Shown here piece by piece: positions 53,527 through 61,105 of a DNA stretch of 64,000 bases; positions within the stretch are counted from its first letter, which is position 1; each line of letters begins with the position of its first letter. The notes beneath the pieces were generated by a model that saw only the letters and a program-made list of their open reading frames with translations, did no database searches and was not told the DNA's origin. Both the position numbers and the translations under genes were made by a program. Origin of the DNA: DASQPA01 sp963756455 (lineage in GTDB: Bacteria; Acidobacteriota; Thermoanaerobaculia; Multivoradales; UBA5704); assembly GCA_963756455.1 (NCBI GenBank), contig CAVWNC010000003.1, forward strand, positions 1,798,001-1,862,000, in the 5' to 3' direction.

Positions 53527-54879
53527 CTACTGCAACGAGTCGAGCATCTCCTTCGCCGACTTGGCGTCGGGGTCGGCGGGGGCGAGCTCGATGAACTTCT
53601 TCAGGCTGTCCCTGGCTTTCGCCGTGTCTCCAGAGTTGGCGTAGGAGAGGCCGAGCATGTAGTAGGCCTTGGCGTACTTGGGGTCGACCGTGACGGCCTG
53701 CTCGAAGGCGGCCTGGGCCTGGGGAAACTGGTTGTTGTTGAACAGCTTGACCCCCTGGCGGAAGAGCGAGTCGGCGCTCGCTCCCTGGCCGCTCGCCTGC
53801 GCGGCGGCGAACGCTGCCTTGGCCTTGGCGTCGTACTCCTTGAAGTGCGCCGTGTCCTTCTTGACCCGGGCCTCCTCCGACATCTGCTTGTAGGTGTTGT
53901 AGCGCAGAGTGTTCGGCTCGGGGCTCTGCGGATCGGCCTTGGCGAGACGGTCCGCCAGGGCGAGCGATTCGTCGTAGTTCTTCTTCGCGATGGCGATGTC
54001 CGAGAGCGCCGAGTAGGCGTTCTCGAGCGTCGGGTCGACCTCGATGGCCCTCCTAAAGGCCGCCTCGGCATCGGCGGGCCGCTTGTCGCGGGTCGCTTCC
54101 GCCCCGTCGTTGAACAGGCGGACGGCGGTCTCGCGCCCGGGCGCCGCGGTGACCAGGGCATCCATGGCGAGCTTCGTCTTGGCGCTGTACTCCTCGACCT
54201 TCGCCGCGTCCTTGGCGGTCCTCGCCTCGGTCAACAGACCTTTGTAGGCATCGTAGCGGTCCTTCACGCCACGGACCTTGCCGGGCTCGAGCTGGAGGTA
54301 GGCGTCGGAGGCGGCCAACGACTCGGCGTACTTTCTCTGCGCCAGGTAGACCTCGGCGAGCGCCGCCTGGATGGTGGCGTTCTTGGGATCGAGCTTCGCC
54401 GCAGCCTGGAACTTGGTGACCGCGGTCTCGTTGTCGTTCTTCTGGAAGGCGACGACACCCTCGTTGTAGGTCGTGATCGCCTGGTTGGCGCCCGAGACGG
54501 CCTCGGGGGCTCCGCCAGCGGCCGGCGCCGCGCCGCCGTTCGCCAACTGGCCCAGGTTGTAGGTGATCCGGACGTTCTCGCCGAGCTTGGGCTCCAGGGG
54601 TGCCTCGTAGGGGGCGAACCCCTCCTTCTCGATCCGGATGGTGTACTTGCGGGTGGCGTCCAGGATGAGGGCGGTGAACTTGCCGGCCGAGTCGGTGGTT
54701 TTGTCCTGGTAGTACTTGAACTCGGGGCTGGTGATGACCACCTTGGCCCCGGCGATGGGCTTGTTGCCCGGGTCGAGCACCGTCCCCAGGATTCTCCCCT
54801 CGCCGACGGCCCAGAGCGAGCCGGCCAGAGCGAGGGCCAGGACCAGGGCGGCGGCGAGCGCGCGTTCGATGCGGTTCAT
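53527..54879 (-). CDS. Secreted TPR protein with a carboxypeptidase-regulatory-like domain
   Basis: A 450-residue protein. After a signal peptide (ALAAALVLALALAGSLWA) comes a beta-sandwich region of the carboxypeptidase-regulatory type (GRILGTVLDPGNKPIAGAKV, DSAGKFTALILDATRKYTIR). Tetratricopeptide repeats follow: EGVVAFQKNDNETAVTKFQA, AALAEVYLAQRKYAESLAAS, AEAAFRRAIEVDPTLENAYS, and QAQAAFEQAVTVDPKYAKAY. It probably scaffolds periplasmic or surface complexes. An Ala/Gly-rich linker joins the domains. It is divergent from the isoprenoid-synthase-like gene. Confidence 0.88.
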   Translation of the reverse strand: MNRIERALAAALVLALALAGSLWAVGEGRILGTVLDPGNKPIAGAKVVITSPEFKYYQDKTTDSAGKFTALILDATRKYTIRIEKEGFAPYEAPLEPKLGENVRITYNLGQLANGGAAPAAGGAPEAVSGANQAITTYNEGVVAFQKNDNETAVTKFQAAAKLDPKNATIQAALAEVYLAQRKYAESLAASDAYLQLEPGKVRGVKDRYDAYKGLLTEARTAKDAAKVEEYSAKTKLAMDALVTAAPGRETAVRLFNDGAEATRDKRPADAEAAFRRAIEVDPTLENAYSALSDIAIAKKNYDESLALADRLAKADPQSPEPNTLRYNTYKQMSEEARVKKDTAHFKEYDAKAKAAFAAAQASGQGASADSLFRQGVKLFNNNQFPQAQAAFEQAVTVDPKYAKAYYMLGLSYANSGDTAKARDSLKKFIELAPADPDAKSAKEMLDSLQ

Positions 54880-54980
54880 GGGTGTCTGCCTGCCTTTCTT
54901 TGAAGAGAGGATCTCTGCCGACGGCTGCTTCAGGGCGAGGATTGTAACCGCGTCGCGCGGACCCTGCTACCCTTCGCACC

Positions 54981-55940
54981 ATGGCGTCGGCGATGGAGGC
55001 GGAAGAACCCGGAGGGACCGAGACCCGCGAGCGGCATCCCGCGGAGGGGGAATGGCGTGCCGACCCGCTGGCGCGAAGTCTCCACAGCCGGCTCGACCAG
55101 GAGATCCGCGCTCCGGAGGAGGACTACGACGAGGAGCGGGCGACCGAGCTCTGCGCCGCCCTCTGCCGCAGCCTGCTGGGCGACTTCGCCCCCGCCGTCC
55201 TCCTCCTCGCCGCCCCGGAGCGGCGCCGGGTACAGGCGCTCGTCGCCCACGTCCACACGCTCTTCGACTTCGCCCGCCAGCACGGGGTCGAAGGGGAGCG
55301 CCTGGCGCAGATCAACCGTTGGGAGTTCACCCTCGACTCCGCCCTCTCGGGGCAGAAGGTGGGACAGCCCATCTTCGTCGCCATGAGCCGAGAGAACGGC
55401 CTGCGTCCCTGGCCGGAAGAGGCGCTCCTGGAGATCACGGCGTGCGCGAGGCGACGCGCCATGCGCCCCCGTCCGGCCAACCCGCGGGAGGCCGAGGTCG
55501 AGACGGAGCGCCTGGCGCGCGCCGCGGCGACCGCGGTCCTCGGGCGCGAGCCGGCCCAGGAGCTCGCGGCTTTCGGCGGCGCCCTCCTCCGCCTCTACGC
55601 CCTGCAGAACCTGGGACCCGAGACGGGGCGAAACCGCTGTCCCTTGGCGGTCAGCGAGTTGGCGATCGACTTCGACGCACCGCCTGATCCCCGGGAGCTC
55701 CTGAGGGCGGCCCAGAGAGAGTGCCAGCGCTTACGGCCTCGCCTCCTCAGGGCACCTCGCGGCCTGGTCGAGCTGACGTCCCGCTATCGATGGGCCGCCG
55801 TCTTCTCCCTCCTGGCGGCGCTCAAGATCCTCATCCTGATCGAGGACGGCGACACCGGTCTTCTCGCCTCTCCGCCGCGTCTGGGTCTCCTCGCCCGCCT
55901 CGGCCTGCTGGCGAGGGCACGGTGGGTGCGCGTGAGTTGA
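54981..55940 (+). CDS. Squalene/phytoene synthase-like protein, motif-poor
   Basis: A 319-residue helical protein. The segment VGQPIFVAMSRENGLRPWPE and the later ARAAATAVLGREPAQELAAF and GGALLRLYALQNLGPETGRN resemble the HH-IPPS-fold prenyl synthases. The aspartate-rich DxxxD metal motifs that define squalene and phytoene synthases are not seen, so a catalytic role is doubtful. A -10-like TACCCT lies 7 nt before the ATG with no ribosome site. The C-terminus has a hydrophobic segment (WAAVFSLLAALKILILI). Confidence 0.5.
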   Translation: MASAMEAEEPGGTETRERHPAEGEWRADPLARSLHSRLDQEIRAPEEDYDEERATELCAALCRSLLGDFAPAVLLLAAPERRRVQALVAHVHTLFDFARQHGVEGERLAQINRWEFTLDSALSGQKVGQPIFVAMSRENGLRPWPEEALLEITACARRRAMRPRPANPREAEVETERLARAAATAVLGREPAQELAAFGGALLRLYALQNLGPETGRNRCPLAVSELAIDFDAPPDPRELLRAAQRECQRLRPRLLRAPRGLVELTSRYRWAAVFSLLAALKILILIEDGDTGLLASPPRLGLLARLGLLARARWVRVS

Positions 55941-55949
55941 CCCCGGCGC

Positions 55950-56249
55950 TTACTTCTTGGCGGCTTTGGCCACTGCCTGCGGCTTGGCCGGAGCGAAGCG
56001 TTCCTGGGTCTGGCTGATCCAGCGCTCCAGGAACTTCTCGCGGTCCTTGCGCTTGTTCAGATCGTCGGTGGGGTTGCGCAGGACGAGGTCGTCACTGCGT
56101 TCTCCCCCGGGTCCGAAGACCACGGCCATGATGATGTGGTAGTGGTTGCGCGGGGTGACCCGGACCTTATCCTGACCGAAGACTTCGTCCAGCCGGTCGA
56201 TGGCCCAGTGGTACGGCTCTTCGCGAGGGTGTAGCTGTCGGTTGCTCAT
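55950..56249 (-). CDS. Small hypothetical protein
   Basis: A 99-residue basic protein: MSNRQLHPREEPYHWAIDRL, VRVTPRNHYHIIMAVVFGPG, TDDLNKRKDREKFLERWISQ, and a Lys/Ala-rich tail. The ATG at 56249 is preferred over an upstream one with a basic leader. The upstream DNA (56250-56328) is AT-rich for this genome and may hold the promoter. Function is not recognised. Confidence 0.6.
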   Translation of the reverse strand: MSNRQLHPREEPYHWAIDRLDEVFGQDKVRVTPRNHYHIIMAVVFGPGGERSDDLVLRNPTDDLNKRKDREKFLERWISQTQERFAPAKPQAVAKAAKK

Positions 56250-56328
56250 GTTAACTATTTTACGCGCTTTTCGTCCAGTTGGATCTATTTGCAATACAAA
56301 AGATAAATGCAGATATAGAATATCTGCA

Positions 56329-56994
56329 CTAGGTGCGGGTTTCGACGAGGATCTTGGAGGCGGCGCGGAAGCCCAGGTTGAGCTCCTCGCCCCCCTCGAG
56401 ACGGAGCTCGACCAAGTCCGCCGTCTCGTCGCGGGCGAGGACCCGCAGGCGGCTGCCCGGCTTCAGGCGGCGGCGCTCTAAGAGGAGAAGGAAGTCGCGG
56501 CTCTGGTCGCCCACCCGCGCCACCTGGACCAGGGCGTCGAGCGGGCAGGCGAGAAGATTGGGGAGGACCGGCTCGTGGACCTCCCCATGGACGTCGGGGA
56601 TGGGATCTCCATGTGGGTCGACCGAGGGATGGCCGAGCATCTCGTCCATGCGCTCGATCAGCCGGTCGGAGACGGCGTGCTCCAGAAGCTCGGCCTCGGC
56701 GTGGACCTCGCTCCAGTCCATCCCCATGACGGCGACGAGGAAGAGCTCGACCAGGCGGTGGCGGCGCAGCACGTGCGCCGCGAGCTGGCGGCCGTGGTCG
56801 GTCAAGAGGACGCCGCTGTAGGGCTCGTAGGAGACCAGGCCACTGTCGGCCAGGGCCTTGACCATGGCGGTCACCGTCCCCGGGGCGACGCCCAGCGCCG
56901 ATGAGATCTGCCCCATCGTCACCAGGGCCCCCGGGTTCCTCTGCTGCTCCACGAGGATCGACTTCAGATAGTCCTCGACAGTGCTGGTCGGCAT
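56329..56994 (-). CDS. Metal-dependent regulator, DtxR/MntR family
   Basis: A 221-residue protein. The N-terminal winged helix is TVEDYLKSILVEQQRNPGAL and MGQISSALGVAPGTVTAMVK. Metal-binding and dimer residues lie in HRLVELFLVAVMGMDWSEVH, AEAELLEHAVSD and LGHPSVDPHGDPIPD. A C-terminal SH3-like (FeoA-type) domain ends the protein (RRRLKPGSRLRVLARDETAD). It is likely an iron- or manganese-dependent repressor; the metal cannot be inferred. Target sites were not identified. Confidence 0.9.
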   Translation of the reverse strand: MPTSTVEDYLKSILVEQQRNPGALVTMGQISSALGVAPGTVTAMVKALADSGLVSYEPYSGVLLTDHGRQLAAHVLRRHRLVELFLVAVMGMDWSEVHAEAELLEHAVSDRLIERMDEMLGHPSVDPHGDPIPDVHGEVHEPVLPNLLACPLDALVQVARVGDQSRDFLLLLERRRLKPGSRLRVLARDETADLVELRLEGGEELNLGFRAASKILVETRT

Positions 56995-57045
56995 GGCGGT
57001 GGCGTGGCGGCGATCTTGCGGGTCGACGGGGCTACCGTCCGCCGT

Positions 57046-57768
57046 TCAATAGATCTCCCCGGGCTCCAGGGCGATGACCTCGCATTTGACCCCGAGATCC
57101 TCGAGCGCCTTGACGAGTTGCGGGGGGGTGCCGGTCAAGAGCGGGAAGGTGCCCCAGTGGATGGGGATCACTTTGCGCACCTCCAGGAAGCGACAGGCGC
57201 GGGCGGCCTGCTGGGGGTCCATGGTGAAGTGGTCGCCGATGGGCAGGAAGGCGAGCTCCGGGCGGTAGATCTCGGCGAGCATCTGCATGTCGGAGAAGAG
57301 GGCTGTGTCGCCGGCATGATAGAAGGTGAAGCCTCCCGGCAGGCGGACGACGAACCCCGAGGCCACACCGCCGTAGAGGAGCTGGTCGCCATCCTCGATC
57401 GAGCTCGAATGGTCGGCCCGCACCATCGAGACCTGGAGGCCGAGAACCTCCTGGCTGCCGCCCGGGTTCATCCCGGAGCAGTTCTCGACTCCCTTGGCGG
57501 TCAGCCATTGACAGATCTCGAAGCCGGCGACGATCCGCTTCGGCCTGTAGCGCTTGGCGATCTCGACCGCGTCCCCCATGTGATCCGAGTGGCCATGGGT
57601 GATGAGGATGGCGTCCAGCCGCTCGAAGGTTTTGAGCTGGTCCGGGCAGCGCGGATTGTGGCTCACCCAGGGGTCGATCAGCACGACCTCCCCGCCCGGC
57701 AGGTCGCAACGCACGGTGGCATGGCCCAGGTAGGTGAACTTGGGACGCGGGTGTTGTTGGTTGTTCAC
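57046..57768 (-). CDS. Metal-dependent hydrolase, UPF0173 type
   Basis: A 240-residue metallo-beta-lactamase-fold protein: FTYLGHATVRCDLPGGEVVL, ILITHGHSDHMGDAVEIAKR (metal motif HGHSDH), GVASGFVVRLPGGFTFYHAG, DTALFSDMQMLAEI, LPIGDHFTMDP and VIPIHWGTFPLLTG. Substrate unknown. The GTG at 57768, after AGGAGGAAGA, is preferred over the ATG at 57831. It is transcribed toward the DtxR gene. Confidence 0.9.
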   Translation of the reverse strand: MNNQQHPRPKFTYLGHATVRCDLPGGEVVLIDPWVSHNPRCPDQLKTFERLDAILITHGHSDHMGDAVEIAKRYRPKRIVAGFEICQWLTAKGVENCSGMNPGGSQEVLGLQVSMVRADHSSSIEDGDQLLYGGVASGFVVRLPGGFTFYHAGDTALFSDMQMLAEIYRPELAFLPIGDHFTMDPQQAARACRFLEVRKVIPIHWGTFPLLTGTPPQLVKALEDLGVKCEVIALEPGEIY

Positions 57769-57922
57769 TCTTCCTCCTCCTCTCGAACGGGTTCGATCGC
57801 GACCTCGCGGTCTGCTCTCCGGCTGGTGCACATTCTAGCCCGATCGCGGGGCCCGCCGGTCGTCTCGGCCCGCATGGTAGAGTTCGGCCTCGACTTTGGC
57901 TCGACTTGGGGAGGTACCGGGG

Positions 57923-58390
57923 ATGTCCATTTTCTTCCTGTTCCTGCATATCGTCATGGTGTTCTGGCTGGTGGCGGGGTCTTTCGGCGGCATCGTCGTC
58001 CGCGCCCAGATCCGCCGTGCCGCCGACCTCGCGGCCAAGGTCTACGGTCTGCGTCTCGCCTGGCGCCTGGTCCGGGTCTACACCCTTCCCGGCGCCATCC
58101 TCGCCGGACTGCTCGGCTTCTACCTGGTCACCGCCCGCGGCTTCGGCTTCTCCACCCTGTGGGTGCAGATCTCGGCCGGTCTCTATCTGTATATGCTGGC
58201 GTCGACCCTCTTCTACATCGTTCCTCGCCTGCGGCGGACCCTGGCGGCCGGCAAGGCCTCGCTCGCCGCCGGCGCCCCCAACGCGGAGCTCAAGGGCCTG
58301 GCCGCCGCCAAGCTCCCGGGCATTCTCGCCGACGTCAACGCCCTGGGGATCATCCTCCTGACCGCCATGATGGTGTTCAAGAAGCCCTGA
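57923..58390 (+). CDS. DUF2269-like integral membrane protein
   Basis: A 155-residue protein with about four hydrophobic helices: MSIFFLFLHIVMVFWLVAGS, LPGAILAGLLGFYLVTARGF, LWVQISAGLYLYMLASTLFY, and ADVNALGIILLTAMMVF. This layout resembles DUF2269 or related small membrane families. GGAGG lies about 10 nt before the ATG. A strong terminator follows. Function unknown. Confidence 0.6.
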   Translation: MSIFFLFLHIVMVFWLVAGSFGGIVVRAQIRRAADLAAKVYGLRLAWRLVRVYTLPGAILAGLLGFYLVTARGFGFSTLWVQISAGLYLYMLASTLFYIVPRLRRTLAAGKASLAAGAPNAELKGLAAAKLPGILADVNALGIILLTAMMVFKKP

Positions 58391-58396
58391 AACAAA

Positions 58397-58436
58397 AAAA
58401 CGACGGCCGGACGAATCCGGCCGCCGTCGTTTTTGG
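58397..58436. terminator. Bidirectional intrinsic terminator
   Basis: A stem formed by CGACGGCCGG and CCGGCCGCCGTCG (with a small bulge), flanked by A7 on the left and T5 on the right. It serves both the membrane-protein gene and the converging ArsR gene. Confidence 0.85.
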
Positions 58437-58464
58437 ACTTTGGGTTCTACGTCTGGCCTACTGG

Positions 58465-58839
58465 TTAGACCTGAAACTGCTTGAAGAAATTCTCCCGCAG
58501 CTTCGCGTTGAACGGGTGCTCCGTCAAGCGGTAATAGATCGTCTGGGCGTCGCGACGCGGGGCCACGAGGCCATAGGCCTTGAGCTTGGCCAGGTGCTGC
58601 GAAACGGCCGAGACCGAAACGCCGAGCATTTCCGCCAAGTCACAAACGCAGAGCTCCTTCATGTTCTCGAGGAGATAGAGGAGCTTCAAGCGGGTGGAGT
58701 TCCCCGCCAGGTTCATGAGTTCCGCAGCCTCCTCGATGTCAGGAGTCCCCTCGAGGTTCTGCCGGATCTGGGCCATTTCCTTCTGAGTCATGTTGGGCGC
58801 CTCGCCTTTCATCGTGATTTCCTCCATGCTTTTAAGCAA
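58465..58839 (-). CDS. ArsR-family transcriptional repressor
   Basis: A 124-residue winged-helix protein. AELMNLAGNSTRLKLLYLLE, then ELCVCDLAEMLGVSVSAVSQ HLAKLKAYGLV in parts, with the C64/C66 pair of the classic ArsR metal-sensing site, and the wing RRDAQTIYYRLTEHPF. It should sense arsenite, other thiophilic metals, or redox state. It is divergent from the selenoprotein gene (322-nt gap), a pairing worth testing. The start may be ATG 58839 or a nearer one. Confidence 0.88.
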   Translation of the reverse strand: MLKSMEEITMKGEAPNMTQKEMAQIRQNLEGTPDIEEAAELMNLAGNSTRLKLLYLLENMKELCVCDLAEMLGVSVSAVSQHLAKLKAYGLVAPRRDAQTIYYRLTEHPFNAKLRENFFKQFQV

Positions 58840-59161
58840 GCCATAACATTATCGCCAAATCTCTCGGCACGCGCCGGGAGACCTTGACTTCTTCCTATGT
58901 GACCATGTTCGTGCAAGCTCTATTGTACTCATCCTCGGAACGATTTCAAGCCCTTTTCTTAAAAAAGTCGAAGAACTTTGTCCCGCGAACCCGTCCTGCC
59001 GCACCTATACATGTCTAACACAACCGCCCCTAAATTTCATCCCCCCCTTAGAAGCTGCTCCGCCGAGGTTCGGCAACACCTTCTGTGGGGCCTTCCAAAA
59101 AGGCTCCCGCGGGGACCTGCCGGGTGCCCTATAATCGGTCTCCCGGAAAGGAGTTGGTCCC
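58840..59161. other. Divergent intergenic region between arsR-like gene and selenoprotein
   Basis: 322 nt, relatively AT-rich. A TATAAT at 59130-59135 lies 27 nt before the selenoprotein ATG and AAGGAG (59148-59153) serves as its ribosome site. No -35 is clear. No RNA gene is recognised. Confidence 0.5.
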
Positions 59162-59395
59162 ATGACGCGAGCCTTGACCATCGAGTACTGCACGGTCTGA
59201 AACTACTACCCTCGTGCCGCCGGTCTGGCGGAAGAGGTCAAGAAAGAGCTCGGCATCGAGCCGCGGCTGATCAAGGGCACTGGCGGCCGCTTCGAAGTCA
59301 CCCTGGACGATGACCTGATCTTCTCCAAGAAGCAGACCGGCCGTTTCCCCGTTCCCGGGGAGATAGTAAGCGCGCTACAGGAGAAGTTGGGGTAA
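59162..59395 (+). CDS. SelW/Rdx-family selenoprotein with in-frame UGA
   Basis: Reading TGA at 59198-59200 as selenocysteine (U) gives a 77-residue protein: MTRALTIEYCTVUNYYPRAA, GLAEEVKKELGIEPRLIKGT, GGRFEVTLDDDLIFSKKQTG, and RFPVPGEIVSALQEKLG. The CxxU redox motif (C10-T-V-U13) and GGRFEV, SKKQTGRFPxPGEI are the signature of the Rdx/SelW thioredoxin-like family, in which Cys homologues have CxxC. AAGGAG precedes the ATG, and TATAAT lies 27 nt upstream. Conventional ORF calling misses it because the UGA ends the frame after 12 codons. The role is probably thiol redox. SelB is encoded at 41167-43177. Confidence 0.93.
59198..59231 (+). promoter_or_regulatory. Bacterial SECIS element
   Basis: The UGA is followed after 16 nt by a 5-bp stem (CCGCC 59217-59221 with GGCGG 59227-59231) closing the loop GGTCT. 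The apical GGUCU matches the loop of the Escherichia coli fdhF SECIS, and its distance from the UGA (loop at +22) is close to that of fdhF (about +19). Confidence 0.85.
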
Positions 59396-59419
59396 CACAC
59401 TAGATACGTTAAGAACCTC

Positions 59420-59453
59420 GGCGCCGGCCTTATTTTTCTTGAGGGCCGGCGCC
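59420..59453 (+). terminator. 10-bp hairpin with T-rich loop after the selenoprotein
   Basis: A perfect stem (GGCGCCGGCC and complement) with a 14-nt loop TTATTTTTCTTGAG. The U-run lies in the loop, so this is not a classic terminator. Confidence 0.35.
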
Positions 59454-59598
59454 CGGAACCCTCCTGGCCCTTCTTCATCTCCTCTCGTGCCTCTCCGCGG
59501 CGTGCCTGCTGGCCCTCGCCATCCGCACCACCCTCGCCCGTCGTGCCGCCCCCCGCCTCCCGGAGGCGACCGCGGCACCGAAGGGCGAAGAGAGCGAG

Positions 59599-60609
59599 GT
59601 GACGGTCCTCCTTCCGGTGCGGAACGAGGAGCCGAACGTCGTTGCCTGTCTGGACGGTCTCCTCGCGCAGAGCGCCCATCCCCGGGTGCGGGTCATCGAC
59701 GACGGCTCGACCGACGCGACGGCCGCTCTCGTCCGCAAGCGGCTCCCCGCCTTCCCCCAGCTCACCCTCCTCGCCGCCGGGCCGCTGCCCGAGGGGTGGA
59801 GAGGCAAAGTTCATGCCTTGGAGGTTGGCGCCGCGGGGGTTTCCACCCCCTGGCTGCTGTGCACCGACGCCGACACCCGGCATTCTCCGGAGGCCTTGGC
59901 GCGGAGCCTCGCCGCGGCGGTCGCCCGCGGAACCGCCGGGACCGCGGAGGACGCCGAGCTCGCCGCGGTCTCGCTCGCCGGTTTCCAGGAGGCGGTGGGG
60001 CTCGCCGAGAATCTCCTCACCCCGGCGGTCTTCGCCCTCCTGGATCTCCTCCTCGGCGACTGGCGGGCGGTGGCCGGCGCCCCGGCCGGGCCGGCGATCG
60101 CCAATGGCCAGTACATCCTCGTCCGGCGAGAGGCCTGGGAGAGGTGCGGCGGCTTCGCGCCTATCCGCGTCGAGACCCTGGACGACCTGGCGCTCGTCGT
60201 CCGCCTCCGTGCCCACGGCTACCGCACGGGCTTCTTCCGCGCTCCCGATCTCCTCTCGGTCCGCATGTACCGAGGCGTCCGGGAGACCGCGCGCGGCTGG
60301 CGGCGGAACCTGGGAGGGCTCCTCGGACCCCACCCGTGGAAGGCCGCGGTGGTACTCGCCGGCCTCCTCCTGCCGCCGCTCGCCGCGGGGGCCGAGCTCG
60401 CCACCGGTCACCCGCTCGCCGCCGGCCTCCTCTGGGTCGCCGGGGCTGCCGCCTCGATCCTCTGGCGCGCCGGCAGCGGCCATGCTCCGGCCTACGGCCT
60501 GCTTTTTCCCCTGGATGCTCTCACTCTCGCGGGGGTGCTTCTGAGCGGTGTCGTCGATCGGCGCCGGGGCCGGCTGGCGAATTGGAAGGGGCGGGTGATC
60601 CGGTTCTAG
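59599..60609 (+). CDS. Family 2 glycosyltransferase
   Basis: A 336-residue protein if the GTG at 59599 is used. The GT-A core has VLLPVRNEEPNVVACLDGLL, VRVIDDGSTDATAALV, LLCTDADTRHSP, and IANGQYILVRREAWERCGGF, followed by an acceptor-site EtLDDLALVVRLRAHGYRTG region and C-terminal hydrophobic helices (AAVVLAGLLLPPLAAGAELA). The DxD-like motif is DAD. Upstream of 59599 the same frame stays open to a stop at 59440-59442 and encodes a hydrophobic stretch (LLALLHLLSCLSAACLLALA) like the membrane anchor of related enzymes, but no standard start codon is there. Substrate is unknown. Confidence 0.85.
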   Translation: MTVLLPVRNEEPNVVACLDGLLAQSAHPRVRVIDDGSTDATAALVRKRLPAFPQLTLLAAGPLPEGWRGKVHALEVGAAGVSTPWLLCTDADTRHSPEALARSLAAAVARGTAGTAEDAELAAVSLAGFQEAVGLAENLLTPAVFALLDLLLGDWRAVAGAPAGPAIANGQYILVRREAWERCGGFAPIRVETLDDLALVVRLRAHGYRTGFFRAPDLLSVRMYRGVRETARGWRRNLGGLLGPHPWKAAVVLAGLLLPPLAAGAELATGHPLAAGLLWVAGAAASILWRAGSGHAPAYGLLFPLDALTLAGVLLSGVVDRRRGRLANWKGRVIRF

Positions 60610-61100
60610 GAGACGAGCGGCGCTTCGTAGCAGCAGCTCTGGCCCGCGGTCTCCTCGACCGAAACGGCGAGGATCTCGATCCGCGATCCGTGGAGAGTGA
60701 AGCTGAGATCGCGCCAGAAGAAGCGGGCTAAAAGCTCGATCGAGGTGTTGGCCAAGGGGAGGAGGAGGACGTCGTCCTCGGGAAAGAGGTAGCGGCGTTC
60801 CCCGAAGCGGACCTCGACCTCCCCTCCCTCCCGCGACCAGGTCAGGCCCGGGCTTTCGGCCGGCAGGAGAGTCCGGCTGTCGAGCTTCCGGCAGAGGCCG
60901 CGGACGACCTTCTTGACCGACTCCAGGTCGACCAGGAGCCCCCAGGCGTCGAGCTCGCTGCCGGCGAGCTCGAGGCGGACCCGATAGTTATGGCCATGGA
61001 AGAGCTCCGCCCGATCGGTGCTGAAGAGAGTGAAATGGGCGGCGGAGAACTTGAAGTCCTCCTTGGCGAGGACGAGCCGATAGGGGGGGCGGTCCGGCAT
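60606..61100 (-). CDS. 6-pyruvoyl-tetrahydropterin synthase/QueD-like protein
   Basis: A 164-residue protein with the family motifs: zinc ligands in KFSAAHFTLF and LFHGHNYRVRLELAG, a LVDLESVKKVVRGLCRKLDS segment, ANTSIELLARFFW, and the catalytic-type Glu in AVSVEETAGQSCCY. Family members act in pterin or queuosine pathways. It starts 5 nt after the stop of the lantibiotic-dehydratase-like gene on the same strand, so the two are likely cotranscribed. It converges on the glycosyltransferase gene with a 4-nt overlap. Confidence 0.85.
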   Translation of the reverse strand: MPDRPPYRLVLAKEDFKFSAAHFTLFSTDRAELFHGHNYRVRLELAGSELDAWGLLVDLESVKKVVRGLCRKLDSRTLLPAESPGLTWSREGGEVEVRFGERRYLFPEDDVLLLPLANTSIELLARFFWRDLSFTLHGSRIEILAVSVEETAGQSCCYEAPLVS

Positions 61101-61105
61101 CGCCG

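Noticed and set aside
53412..53594. Small plus-strand ORF over the terminator
   Set aside because: It runs through the intrinsic terminator and into the antisense of the TPR gene.
59206..60483. 425-residue minus-strand ORF over the selenoprotein and glycosyltransferase
   Set aside because: It is an Arg/Gly/Glu-rich shadow without motifs, and both plus-strand genes are well supported.
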